From contig NZ_CP141266.1 of NCBI RefSeq assembly GCF_030540775.2, positions 275,501 through 339,500 on the forward strand: a stretch of 64,000 nt of DNA, read 5' to 3'. Numbering within the stretch: the first letter of the stretch is position 1; each line of letters starts with the position of its first letter. Position numbers and translations under genes: made by a program. Positions 36,400-44,674 of the stretch are shown here, piece by piece. Below the pieces are notes generated by a model. The model saw only the letters and a program-made list of their open reading frames with translations. It did no database searches and had not been told where the DNA came from. Source of the DNA: Flavivirga abyssicola. Lineage in GTDB: Bacteria; Bacteroidota; Bacteroidia; Flavobacteriales; Flavobacteriaceae.

Positions 36400-38883
36400 A
36401 TGTATAAACTATTTTTAGTATGCACACTATTGTTTTCAATATCTACACATGCATACACAACAGATCCCGAAAAAAATGCCGATAAAACTGGTACTATATT
36501 CGGAAAAGTATTAGACGCAAAACTAAATCAACCCTTACCTTACGTAAACATCATTATTAAAAATACCAAAGGAGCAATCTTAACAGGAGGCATTTCTTCA
36601 GATGACGGTTCTTTTAAAATTGAAAAAGTAGTCGAAGGCGATATCATTATAAGTATTCAATACATAGGATACAAAACATTCAACAAAAACATCACTATAG
36701 GTAAAGGTAACTACAGAGTTAATTTAGGCAACATTTTATTAGAAGCAGAAGCAGAAGGCTTAGATGCCATTACCGTAATAGCAGAAACCTCTTCTATACA
36801 GCAAAAGGTAGACAGGAAAATAATAACTATTGGGAAGGATTTGGCTGCTACCGGAACTGCTTCAGAATTAATGGTAGGGATCCCATCTGTAAGTGTCGAT
36901 GCTCAAACTGGAGATATTAGTCTTAGGGGAAACCAAAACGTAAGAGTTATGGTAGATGGCAAGTTATCTAACATCCCAACAGCTCAGTTACTAAAACAAA
37001 TCCCTTCTACAGCCATAAAGTCTGTGGAACTGATTACAAACCCCTCTGCAAAATATAATCCTGAGGGTATGAGCGGTATTATTAATATCGTTTTACATAA
37101 AAATACTATGGTTGGCTTTAATGGTAACATAAGCACAACGTTATCTCATGAGCGAGAAGCAAAGTTTAATAGTGCAATCAATTTAAATTATCGCACCGGT
37201 AAGTTTAATGTGTATACTAATTACAGTAATAATATTGCTAAAAACGCTAATAACGGTCATGTATTTAGACCAGAAAACAACTCTGAGCAATTTTTTGAGT
37301 TTTTAACAAACAGAAAATCGCACTTGTTTAAAGTTGGTGTAGATGTTTATATTAATGATAAAAACACTATTTCTTTATTCACCAATCAAAATATTGCCGA
37401 GAATGGTATTATAAGTCGTACCCAAGCTATTTTTAACAATAACAATGCTTTTAATCAAAGCCAGAGACTTTTTGCCGATGGAAAGAATAATTCTTCCCAA
37501 TATAATTTAGATTATAAACTGGATTTTAAAAAAGATGGTCATAATATTGAATTAGAGGTTGATCACAATATCTTCGATGAAGATAATCCGGTTGATTATA
37601 TGATTTTTTTAGGAAATCAAAACGACTATCAAGATTTTAATGATACAGATAGAGTAAGAACAACCGTTAATTTAGATTATGTAAACCCATTATCTGATAC
37701 TTCTAAATTAGAGCTTGGGCTTCAAGCCAGATTATTTAACACAGATATTGATTTTGTTTCTACAGGAGAAACGTTTAATAATTCTGGTATTTTAGCACCA
37801 ACACCTAGTACCGCATTCGATTATACAAGAGATATTTACTCTGCTTATGCTACTTTTAGCAAGAATTTTGATAAATGGACTTACCAAATAGGTTTACGTG
37901 CAGAACATGTTAACGTAGATGCATTAGCACTACAAACCGATGTTATTTCTAATATAACAACGCCTATTGAGTTTAATAATGATTATTTTGAAGTATATCC
38001 TTCGGCTTTCTTTACTTACAAGCCTTCAGAAAAGAATTCTTATCAATTAAGTTATAGTAGACGTGTTGATCGTCCCGGTATAGGCCAAGTAAATCCTATT
38101 AAAGAATGGAGTACACCACTTGTTTCCTCTTTTGGTAACCAATCTTTAGAACCTCAGTTTACAAATTCTTTAGAATTAAATTATACAAGAAATTTAAAAG
38201 ATCGAAAAGGAAGTGTTACTGCTGGAGTATTTTATCGTTCTATTTCTGATGAAATCAATAGAGCATTATTTATTGACAGAAGCGATGTCACTTCTGGTAG
38301 AGTTATTTTAACACATGACAATTTTGATGATACTTCTGCTTATGGGGTTGAAGTATCTACAAACTACCGCCCTACAAAATGGTGGAGCATAAATGGTAGT
38401 TTCGATTTTTATTCTCAAACCCAAAAAGGTATCGCAGAAAGCCTAAACGCACCTATTGAAACAGCAACAGTTAGTAATATTGTGACTGATGTTGATGAAG
38501 TTGATAACGTAGCCTGGAATTTGAAGATGTTCAATAATTTTAAAGCCAGTAAAAAAATAAGCTTAACTGCCTTTGCTTTTTATAGAGGACAAAACCAAAA
38601 TATACAGTTTGATATAGACCCTATGTTTTTTATCAACCTTGGAGCTCGAGTAAGTTTTGCTCAAGGAAGAGGTTCTTTCAATTTAAATTTTAACGACATA
38701 TTTAATACCATGCATTTTTCTGGAGAAGGTGTCAAACCTTATCAACAGGATGTTTTCTTTAACTGGGAAAGTCATACGGTATCTACTGGTTTATCTTATC
38801 GATTTGGCGGTGGAAAATACCGTGCTAAATCCCGTAAACGTCGTGATAACAATGAAAAATCCGGTGGCGGAGGCTTCATGTAA
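36400..38883 (+). CDS. TonB-dependent receptor (outer-membrane beta-barrel family)
   Basis: An 827-residue outer-membrane protein: signal peptide (1-19), a carboxypeptidase-regulatory-like domain (about 32-115, GTIFGKVLDAKLNQPLPYVN), a plug domain (about 125-235, with VRVMVDGKLSNIPTAQLLKQ and VELITNPSAKYNPEGMSG), and a C-terminal beta-barrel (outer-membrane protein beta-barrel family 3) ending with a basic Gly-rich tail RAKSRKRRDNNEKSGGGGFM. It has no SusD partner, so it is not a classic SusC. A TonB box is not obvious. The cargo is unknown; relatives occur in metal or peptide uptake and in stress-response loci. Single gene, with a terminator 60 bp downstream. Confidence 0.9.
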   Translation: MYKLFLVCTLLFSISTHAYTTDPEKNADKTGTIFGKVLDAKLNQPLPYVNIIIKNTKGAILTGGISSDDGSFKIEKVVEGDIIISIQYIGYKTFNKNITIGKGNYRVNLGNILLEAEAEGLDAITVIAETSSIQQKVDRKIITIGKDLAATGTASELMVGIPSVSVDAQTGDISLRGNQNVRVMVDGKLSNIPTAQLLKQIPSTAIKSVELITNPSAKYNPEGMSGIINIVLHKNTMVGFNGNISTTLSHEREAKFNSAINLNYRTGKFNVYTNYSNNIAKNANNGHVFRPENNSEQFFEFLTNRKSHLFKVGVDVYINDKNTISLFTNQNIAENGIISRTQAIFNNNNAFNQSQRLFADGKNNSSQYNLDYKLDFKKDGHNIELEVDHNIFDEDNPVDYMIFLGNQNDYQDFNDTDRVRTTVNLDYVNPLSDTSKLELGLQARLFNTDIDFVSTGETFNNSGILAPTPSTAFDYTRDIYSAYATFSKNFDKWTYQIGLRAEHVNVDALALQTDVISNITTPIEFNNDYFEVYPSAFFTYKPSEKNSYQLSYSRRVDRPGIGQVNPIKEWSTPLVSSFGNQSLEPQFTNSLELNYTRNLKDRKGSVTAGVFYRSISDEINRALFIDRSDVTSGRVILTHDNFDDTSAYGVEVSTNYRPTKWWSINGSFDFYSQTQKGIAESLNAPIETATVSNIVTDVDEVDNVAWNLKMFNNFKASKKISLTAFAFYRGQNQNIQFDIDPMFFINLGARVSFAQGRGSFNLNFNDIFNTMHFSGEGVKPYQQDVFFNWESHTVSTGLSYRFGGGKYRAKSRKRRDNNEKSGGGGFM

Positions 38884-38945
38884 AAGTATTATTTAATGTC
38901 TTGCACAATAGTTGATGGTTAATATAATGCAAGACAATTAAATGA

Positions 38946-38980
38946 GCCCCTAAAATGTTTATTTTAGGGGTTATTTTTTA
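38946..38980 (+). terminator. Terminator after the TonB-dependent receptor gene
   Basis: A perfect 10-bp stem (CCCCTAAAAT/ATTTTAGGGG) with a 4-nt loop followed by a T-rich tail. Confidence 0.9.
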
Positions 38981-39036
38981 TTAACATAAACCTGTGTTTT
39001 TACTCATTTCGTTGTCTTTCTCACCAATTCACAGAG

Positions 39037-39194
39037 AACTCATCTTGACTTTTTGTTTTTAACCGAAAATGAGATAAAATTTGTTCAGATGCGGCATTTT
39101 TTGCAAGGCATAGCAGCGCTAAGCATAAAAAAAGTAACAACATATGGGCGAATTTTAGCCATTTTTTAGGAAATAGAAAAAGTCAAGATGAGTT
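39037..39194. mobile_element. MITE-like element, 158 bp, 18-bp perfect terminal inverted repeats
   Basis: The left end AACTCATCTTGACTTTTT (39037-39054) is the exact reverse complement of the right end at 39177-39194. Imperfect complementarity continues some 15 bp inward. Both ends are flanked by CAGAG (39032-39036 and 39195-39199), a 5-bp direct repeat that looks like a target-site duplication. The 122-bp centre has no open frame of note. The parent transposase is not in the window. A very long hairpin transcript is an alternative reading, but the flanking direct repeat favours a mobile element. Confidence 0.75.
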
Positions 39195-39371
39195 CAGAGG
39201 CAAAATGATGCATAAATAAGTAAAATCTAAAAAAAATATTTTTTTATACAATAAATAAAATAGTCTTACGTTAAACGTAGTATACAATCTAACCATTAAA
39301 CGAAAGAATAATTATTTAGAGTTAGTCATCTACATACACAAAAAATTCGTATCAAAGAGATTTGTATAATT

Positions 39372-39402
39372 AAAAACTCGTAATTTTTATTTCGAGTTTT
39401 TT
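39372..39402 (+). terminator. Orphan intergenic hairpin with T-tract
   Basis: AAAAACTCG pairs with CGAGTTTTT around a 12-nt AT loop and is followed by Ts. No gene ends just before it, so it may end an unseen small RNA or be a relic. Confidence 0.55.
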
Positions 39403-39520
39403 CTTTGTAAATGTTAAAAAGAGTTAAATATTATTAGGTCACGCAATATTGTAAAACTTTATTCGTCTATTATACTAAGATTCTTCACATTAGTGTTTGT
39501 TGAAGTTGATTGATAGCTAG

Positions 39521-39552
39521 AAAAACCCGAAACTAATAGTTTCGGGTTTTTT
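39521..39552. terminator. Terminator of fabH, bidirectional
   Basis: An almost perfect stem (AAAAACCCGAAACT/AGTTTCGGGTTTTT) with A/T runs on both sides, 43 bp after the fabH stop on the minus strand. Confidence 0.88.
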
Positions 39553-39594
39553 ATTTTATATCACGCTGGAACTGGAGTTAAAGGTTGATTTCAT

Positions 39595-40599
39595 CTACCA
39601 TTTAATAATAGCACTTCCCCAAGTAAATCCACTTCCAAAAGCAGCTAATACAACATGATCACCTTCCTTTATTTTACCTTCTTCCCAAGCTTCCGTCAAG
39701 GCAATAATTACAGATGCAGCAGTGGTATTACCATATGTCATTATATTATTAAATACTTGATCATCTCTTAAAGCGAACTTCTTTTGAATAAATTGAGCTA
39801 TTCGTAAATTGGCTTGATGCGGAATCAACATATCTATGTCTTCTTTTTCTAAGCCATTCTTCAATAAACCTTCCATAATCACTTCACTAAATCGTACCAC
39901 AGCATGTTTAAAAACAAAAGTACCATCCATATAAGGAAAATACGATGTATCTTCTTCTTCTGATGCTAAAATTTCAGGCACCCAATGTGCAATACTTGGG
40001 GAGGTTACCGTTAATTTATCGGCATATTTCCCCTCACTATGCAAATGCGTAGACAAAACTCCTTTAGTATTATCTTCTTCTCTGGATAATACACAAGCTC
40101 CTGCCCCATCACCAAAAATAACCGACACTCCTCGTCCTCTCGTTGTTTTATCTAATCCGTTACTATGGTATTCGGCTCCAATAACAAGAATATTTTTATA
40201 CATGCCTGTTTTAATAAATTGGTCGGCTACAGATATAGCGTATACAAATCCAGAACATTGATTTCTAACATCTAAAGCTCCAATGGTGGGCATCTCCAGC
40301 ATATCTTGTATTTGTACACCACAGCCTGGAAAATAGTAATCGGGGCTTAAAGTAGCAAATACAATAAAATCAATATCATCTTTTGTTAATCCAGAACGGT
40401 CAATGGCTATTCTAGCTGCCTTGGCTCCCATTATAGCAGAAGTATCATCAGTGCCTTCCTTAATCCATCTACGCTCTTTTATTCCTGTGCGTTCTTGAAT
40501 CCATTCATCATTAGTGTCCATCAATTTAGACAAGTCATCATTCGTCACAACATTATCCGGAAGGTATTTTCCTAAACCTATTATTTTCGAATTATACAT
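39595..40599 (-). CDS. fabH: 3-oxoacyl-ACP synthase III (FabH)
   Basis: A 334-residue condensing enzyme that joins acetyl-CoA (or a branched acyl-CoA) with malonyl-ACP to begin fatty-acid synthesis. The catalytic triad is visible: Cys115 in VRNQCSGFVYA, His in LIPHQANLRIAQ and Asn in YGNTTAAS. The start at 40599 (MYNSKIIGLGKYLPDNVVTN) is chosen because homologues begin there; the open frame continues upstream to 40665 but adds 22 unconserved hydrophobic residues. Because it is away from a fab cluster, a paralogue used in a branched-chain or secondary pathway is possible. Confidence 0.92.
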   Translation of the reverse strand: MYNSKIIGLGKYLPDNVVTNDDLSKLMDTNDEWIQERTGIKERRWIKEGTDDTSAIMGAKAARIAIDRSGLTKDDIDFIVFATLSPDYYFPGCGVQIQDMLEMPTIGALDVRNQCSGFVYAISVADQFIKTGMYKNILVIGAEYHSNGLDKTTRGRGVSVIFGDGAGACVLSREEDNTKGVLSTHLHSEGKYADKLTVTSPSIAHWVPEILASEEEDTSYFPYMDGTFVFKHAVVRFSEVIMEGLLKNGLEKEDIDMLIPHQANLRIAQFIQKKFALRDDQVFNNIMTYGNTTAASVIIALTEAWEEGKIKEGDHVVLAAFGSGFTWGSAIIKW

Positions 40600-40814
40600 A
40601 AAATCTCTTCTTAAAGTAATACAAAGTACAACAAGCATCATTAAATTCCAATTATAAAAAACCAAATTCTAAAAAGCTAGCGCAACAAACACTTGTATAT
40701 GTAGGCTAAAATTGTTTTTCCTTATAAAAAATCGTGTCAGTTTGTCACATTTTTACTCTTGGTACTTTTTTTGTCTAACTCTTCAAAGTAAAGTAAAACA
40801 AAATTAATCTGGTT

Positions 40815-40858
40815 CCTGCCTTACTGAAACGAGTTCAGCACAGGTTGTAGGAATGACA
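40815..40858. repeat. REP-like intergenic repeat ending GTAGGAATGACA
   Basis: CCTGCC ... CTGAAACGAGTTCAG ... GGAATGACA forms nested short inverted repeats and shares its end with the hairpin at 26161-26185. Its last bases create the spurious upstream ATG at 40853 of the htpG frame. Confidence 0.5.
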
Positions 40859-40873
40859 AATAAACTATTTATT

Positions 40874-42787
40874 ATGACAAAAGGAAATATTAATGTTTCG
40901 GTAGAGAATATCTTTCCTCTCATTAAAAAATTCTTATACAGCGACCACGAGATCTTTTTACGTGAGTTAATTAGTAATGCTACAGATGCGACTTTAAAAC
41001 TAAAGCATTTAACAAATGTTGGTGATGCAAAAGTTGAATACGGTAACCCGCAAATTGAAGTTAAGATTGATAAGGATGGAAAAAAACTTCATATTATAGA
41101 TCAAGGTTTAGGTATGACGGCTGATGAAGTTGAAAAATACATTAACCAAGTTGCTTTTTCTGGTGCTGAAGAATTTTTAGATAAATACAAAGATTCTGCA
41201 AAAGACTCTGGGATTATAGGTCATTTTGGCCTTGGTTTTTATTCTGCCTTTATGGTAGCTGAAAAAGTTGAGATTATTACAAAATCCCATAAAGATGAGC
41301 CTGCAGCGCATTGGACTTGCGATGGAAGCCCGGAATTCACATTAGAAGCTTCAGATAAAATAGAAAGAGGTACAGAAATTATTCTTCATATTGCCGAGGA
41401 TTCTACAGAGTTTTTAGAAGAAGGACGTATTACCAGCTTACTTGAAAAGTATAATAAGTTTATGCCTATTCCAATTAAATTTGGAACTAAAGAAATAAAC
41501 GATCCAGATTTTACACCAAAAACAACAAAAGATAAAGACGGTAAAGAAACAACAGAACCTCACAAGCAAATTACTGTCGATAATATTATTAATAACCCTA
41601 ACCCTGCGTGGACTAAACAACCATCAGAATTAGAAGATCAAAATTATAAAGATTTTTATCGCGAATTGTACCCCATGCAATTTGAAGAGCCTTTATTTAA
41701 TATTCACCTAAATGTTGATTATCCGTTTAATTTAACGGGAATATTATACTTCCCGAAAATGTCTAACGACATGCAAATTCAGAAGGATAAAATTCAACTG
41801 TATCAAAATCAAGTTTTCGTAACCGATAATGTTGAGGGTATCGTTCCAGAATTTTTAACCATGCTTCGTGGTGTTATTGATTCTCCAGATATTCCTTTAA
41901 ATGTATCTCGTTCTTATTTACAAGCAGACGGTGCTGTAAAAAAGATTTCATCTTACATTACCAGAAAAGTAGCAGATAAATTAAAATCGTTGTTTAATAA
42001 TAGTCGCGAAGATTTTGAAGCGAAATGGAACGATATTAAAATCGTAATTGAATACGGTATGCTTTCTGAAGAGAAATTCTTCGAAAAAGCAGATGCTTTT
42101 GCATTATATCCAACCGTAGACGGTACGTATTATACATACGAAGAGTTATTCAACAAAATTAAAGCAAAACAAACCGATAAAGACGATAAGTTAGTTATTC
42201 TTTATGCTTCAGATAAAGATGCACAACATAGCTATATTGAATCTGCAAAAGCAAAAGGTTATGAAGTTTTATTATTAGACTCTCCTATTGTATCGCATTT
42301 AATACAAAAACTGGAATCTACTAAAGAAAATGTAACATTTGCTCGTGTTGACGGTGATCATATTGATAATTTAATTAAGAAAGAGGACACCACTATTTCT
42401 AAATTAGATGAAGATCAGAAAAAAGCTTTAGACGACTTATTAAAAGAAGTGATTCCTTCTGAAAAATTCATGGTACAACTAGAAGCTATGGATAGCGATG
42501 CATCACCATTTATTATTACGCAACCAGAATTTATGCGTAGAATGAAAGAAATGCAAGCTACCGGAGGTGGCGGTGGTATGTTTGGTATGGGTAACATGCC
42601 AGAAATGTATAACCTAATAGTTAACACAAATTCCGAATTAGTTGGTGAAATTCTTGGGACCAAAACTAAAAAGAAACAAGAGCGTTTAATTAACCAAAGT
42701 CTGGATTTAGCACGATTGTCTCAAGGTTTATTAAAAGGTGAAGAATTGACAAACTTTATTAAGCGTAGTTATGAGATGATAAAGTAA
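40874..42787 (+). CDS. htpG: Molecular chaperone HtpG (Hsp90)
   Basis: A 637-residue ATP-dependent chaperone. The N-terminal GHKL ATPase shows FLRELISNATDATLKLKHL, DQGLGMTADEV, and HFGLGFYSAFMVAEKV. The middle domain has GILYFPKMSNDMQIQ, VFVTDNVEGIVPEFL and IDSPDIPLNVSRSYLQ, where the conserved Arg lies. The C-terminal dimerisation domain ends FIKRSYEMIK without the eukaryotic MEEVD. The frame is open from 40853 but the ATG at 40874 (MTKGNINVSVENIFPL) is the start seen in homologues, and the extra seven codons come from a REP-like repeat. Confidence 0.97.
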   Translation: MTKGNINVSVENIFPLIKKFLYSDHEIFLRELISNATDATLKLKHLTNVGDAKVEYGNPQIEVKIDKDGKKLHIIDQGLGMTADEVEKYINQVAFSGAEEFLDKYKDSAKDSGIIGHFGLGFYSAFMVAEKVEIITKSHKDEPAAHWTCDGSPEFTLEASDKIERGTEIILHIAEDSTEFLEEGRITSLLEKYNKFMPIPIKFGTKEINDPDFTPKTTKDKDGKETTEPHKQITVDNIINNPNPAWTKQPSELEDQNYKDFYRELYPMQFEEPLFNIHLNVDYPFNLTGILYFPKMSNDMQIQKDKIQLYQNQVFVTDNVEGIVPEFLTMLRGVIDSPDIPLNVSRSYLQADGAVKKISSYITRKVADKLKSLFNNSREDFEAKWNDIKIVIEYGMLSEEKFFEKADAFALYPTVDGTYYTYEELFNKIKAKQTDKDDKLVILYASDKDAQHSYIESAKAKGYEVLLLDSPIVSHLIQKLESTKENVTFARVDGDHIDNLIKKEDTTISKLDEDQKKALDDLLKEVIPSEKFMVQLEAMDSDASPFIITQPEFMRRMKEMQATGGGGGMFGMGNMPEMYNLIVNTNSELVGEILGTKTKKKQERLINQSLDLARLSQGLLKGEELTNFIKRSYEMIK

Positions 42788-42791
42788 GCTT

Positions 42792-42819
42792 TGTCATGCT
42801 GAGCGCAGTCGAAGCATCT
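42792..42819. repeat. Short dispersed repeat TGTCATGCTGAGCGCAGTCG...
   Basis: A GC-richer 28-bp segment in an AT-rich intergenic space, followed by a hairpin-prone TTTCGCTTTCGCGGAAA at 42834-42850. Nearly identical short repeats are, from general knowledge, common between genes in Bacteroidota. Confidence 0.5.
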
Positions 42820-42860
42820 TATTAATTTAAGAATTTCGCTTTCGCGGAAACCAATAAAAC

Positions 42861-42896
42861 CAAAACCACTTTGCAAAAACAAAGTGGTTTTTTATT
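42861..42896 (+). terminator. Terminator after htpG
   Basis: A 12-bp perfect stem (AAAACCACTTTG/CAAAGTGGTTTT) with a 6-nt loop and T-run. Confidence 0.9.
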
Positions 42897-42970
42897 TTAA
42901 TAGAGACTCCTTTTTTTAATTTTCAGCTACTTACGTTTAACAACCAATAGAATTTATTGAAACAGAATTT

Positions 42971-42978
42971 TATCTTTG
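42971..42978 (+). promoter_or_regulatory. Candidate -7 element of the MOSC gene promoter
   Basis: TATCTTTG fully matches TAnnTTTG, 60 bp before the MOSC ATG. No TTG lies at 19-bp spacing. Confidence 0.4.
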
Positions 42979-43038
42979 TATTACCAGCAAGCAGAAAAAC
43001 ATATAACCTAAAATAAATTATTCTTTAAATTAGCTAAT

Positions 43039-43584
43039 ATGGAGAAAGGAATAGTCTTATCCTTAAATAAAAGTGAAACACACACTTTTAAAAAAGTTAA
43101 TCAGAGCAGTATAAAACTAATTAAGGGATTAGGGGTAGAAGGCGATGCACATATGGGAAAAACAGTTAAACACAGGTCTAGAGTAGCCAAAGACCCTTCT
43201 CAGCCAAATTTACGCCAAGTACACTTAATACATTCCAAATTACATGACGAACTCGAATCCCAAGGATTTAAAATTAAAGCGGGAGAAATGGGAGAAAATA
43301 TAACGACTAAAGGAATAGACCTTTTATCCCTACCAAAAGATACCATTTTAAATATTGGAAAAACTGCCCGAATAAAAATAACAGGTTTAAGAAATCCTTG
43401 TAATCAATTAAACCTTTTCAAAGAAGGATTAATGAATGCTGTTTTAGGTAAAGATGAAAATGGAGCTTTAATAAGAAAAGCTGGAATCATGGCAATTGTC
43501 CTTGAGAGTGGAATTATTGAGATAGGAGACGCAATTCAAGTAATTATACCCGACATACCGCACATCAAATTAGACAGGGTTTGA
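43039..43584 (+). CDS. MOSC domain protein
   Basis: A 181-residue soluble protein with the MOSC (molybdenum cofactor sulfurase C-terminal) beta-barrel: GLGVEGDAHMGKTVKHRSRV near residue 33, EMGENITTKGIDLLSLPKDT, and the conserved cysteine motif LRNPCNQLNLF. Stand-alone MOSC proteins are related to YiiM/YuaD and may handle sulfur for molybdenum enzymes or reduce N-hydroxylated bases. It is the last conventional gene before the cassette array; the first attC-like site starts 5 bp after its stop. Confidence 0.9.
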   Translation: MEKGIVLSLNKSETHTFKKVNQSSIKLIKGLGVEGDAHMGKTVKHRSRVAKDPSQPNLRQVHLIHSKLHDELESQGFKIKAGEMGENITTKGIDLLSLPKDTILNIGKTARIKITGLRNPCNQLNLFKEGLMNAVLGKDENGALIRKAGIMAIVLESGIIEIGDAIQVIIPDIPHIKLDRV

Positions 43585-43588
43585 ATAA

Positions 43589-43760
43589 CTAACGTATAAA
43601 AATGAAGCTTAATCAGGAGATTAGTACAATAAAAAAATAGTTAAAATTAGACACCGTAAGCGATTTAAAAGGGTGAGAAAATTAAGCATCCTAAAATTAT
43701 GGAATCAATGGAATAATACTCGTTGTCAAAGCCATAGAGTTCGTTTATACAATTGTTGTG
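43589..43760 (+). repeat. attC-like cassette site A (array start)
   Basis: Begins CTAACGTATAAA right after the MOSC stop and ends TTTATACAATTGTTGTG. The inner arms GTATAAA/TTTATAC are exact complements; the outer cores are CTAAC and GTTG. It is the most upstream site found. Confidence 0.65.
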
Positions 43761-43773
43761 TCCAAGCCGAAAA

Positions 43774-44511
43774 ATGAACTACGCAAAGAACAAAATCGAA
43801 CTTGAAGAGAATGGATATTCTGTTTTAACTGACTTCTATTCGGACAGCGAAATAAGTCAGATTTTGACCTGCATTGAAAACACTGAACATAATAGAAATT
43901 CATTTTTGAAAACAAAGGATTTGTTTGCGATTAGACAATTAATCAAAAACATACCTGATCTGGCTGATTTTCTGTTCAATACAAAATTGACTAAATTGAT
44001 TTCTGACCTTTCCGAATCTGAATATTTCTTGACAAAAACAATTTATTTTGACAAACCAAGCGAATCGAATTGGTTTGTTGCTTATCATCAAGATTTGAGT
44101 ATTTCAGTTGACAAAAAAGCTGACTTGGAAAACTACTCAAATTGGACATTTAAAAAAGGCCAATATGGAGTTCAACCACCAATTGAGATTTTACGAGACA
44201 CAGTAACAATACGAATTCATTTAGATAAAACGGACAAAAATAACGGAGCTTTAAAAGTAATCCCTAAATCTCACTTAAAAGGAATAATTCGTACTGACTC
44301 AAAAGATTGGGATATTGAAAGCGAAGTCATATGTGGAGTAGAAAAAGGCGGGGCAATGTTGATGAAACCTTTGACTTTACACGCTTCTAACAGAACAACA
44401 AACGGAAAAAAAAGACGAGTAATACATTTAGAATTTAATAAGCATAATTTGACTGAACCACTGGCTTGGTTAGAACATTATGGAATACCCCCTAGTCCTA
44501 GTATTTACTAG
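43774..44511 (+). CDS. Phytanoyl-CoA dioxygenase (PhyH)-like non-haem iron oxygenase
   Basis: A 245-residue Fe(II)/2-oxoglutarate dioxygenase-like protein. The N-terminus NKIELEENGYSVLTDFYSDS is the usual PhyH opening. Metal ligands appear as H-x-D in WFVAYHQDLSI and a distal His in LMKPLTLHASNRTTNGKKRR; the 2-oxoglutarate-binding Arg is probably in that last segment. Acceptable small-molecule substrates range widely, so none is proposed. The frame is open from a TTG at 43753, but those codons lie in the site A core; ATG 43774 is preferred. First gene of the cassette array. Its last residues (IPPSPSIY) and stop codon lie inside the next repeat (site B). Confidence 0.85.
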   Translation: MNYAKNKIELEENGYSVLTDFYSDSEISQILTCIENTEHNRNSFLKTKDLFAIRQLIKNIPDLADFLFNTKLTKLISDLSESEYFLTKTIYFDKPSESNWFVAYHQDLSISVDKKADLENYSNWTFKKGQYGVQPPIEILRDTVTIRIHLDKTDKNNGALKVIPKSHLKGIIRTDSKDWDIESEVICGVEKGGAMLMKPLTLHASNRTTNGKKRRVIHLEFNKHNLTEPLAWLEHYGIPPSPSIY

Positions 44512-44647
44512 TGTCGTATCGAGTAATAAAAAAAGCTAAGAAGTTATTTCTTAAAAAAACCTGTCAATCGCTTAAATAAACTTCCTATATTTAGACATAT
44601 ATAAGAGAAATAAATGCCATAAAGTGTGTTTATATAATTGTTGTATG
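44488..44647 (+). repeat. attC-like cassette site B, long repeat family R2 copy 1
   Basis: About 155 bp of a long repeat: opens CCCCCTAGTCCTAGTATTTA with the near-palindrome CTAGTATTTACTAG, and ends GTTTATATAATTGTTG. The same sequence recurs nearly intact at 47932-48099 and 50490-50644. It overlaps the end of the PhyH-like gene. Confidence 0.8.
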
Positions 44648-44674
44648 TAATTTAAAAATAGTGCTAAATAATAT

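Larger units (their letters stand above)
38884..39594. other. 711-bp gene-free stretch holding three hairpins and a MITE-like element
   Basis: No protein gene is supported here. It holds the receptor terminator (38946-38980), a MITE-like insertion (39032-39199), an orphan hairpin with a T-tract (39372-39402) and the fabH terminator (39521-39552). The part between 39200 and 39520 is AT-rich with no other visible structure; an unannotated small RNA ending at 39402 is possible. Confidence 0.6.

Noticed and set aside
39037-39194. Riboswitch or attenuator reading of the long inverted repeat
   Set aside because: The perfect 18-bp ends with a 5-bp direct repeat outside them fit a mobile element better, and no gene start follows on the same strand within 300 bp.
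40853-40873. Upstream start of htpG adding seven residues
   Set aside because: The extra codons derive from a REP-like repeat and homologues begin at MTKGNINVSVENIF (40874).
43753-43773. TTG start of the PhyH-like gene
   Set aside because: These codons are the GTTG core of cassette site A; a good ATG follows at 43774.
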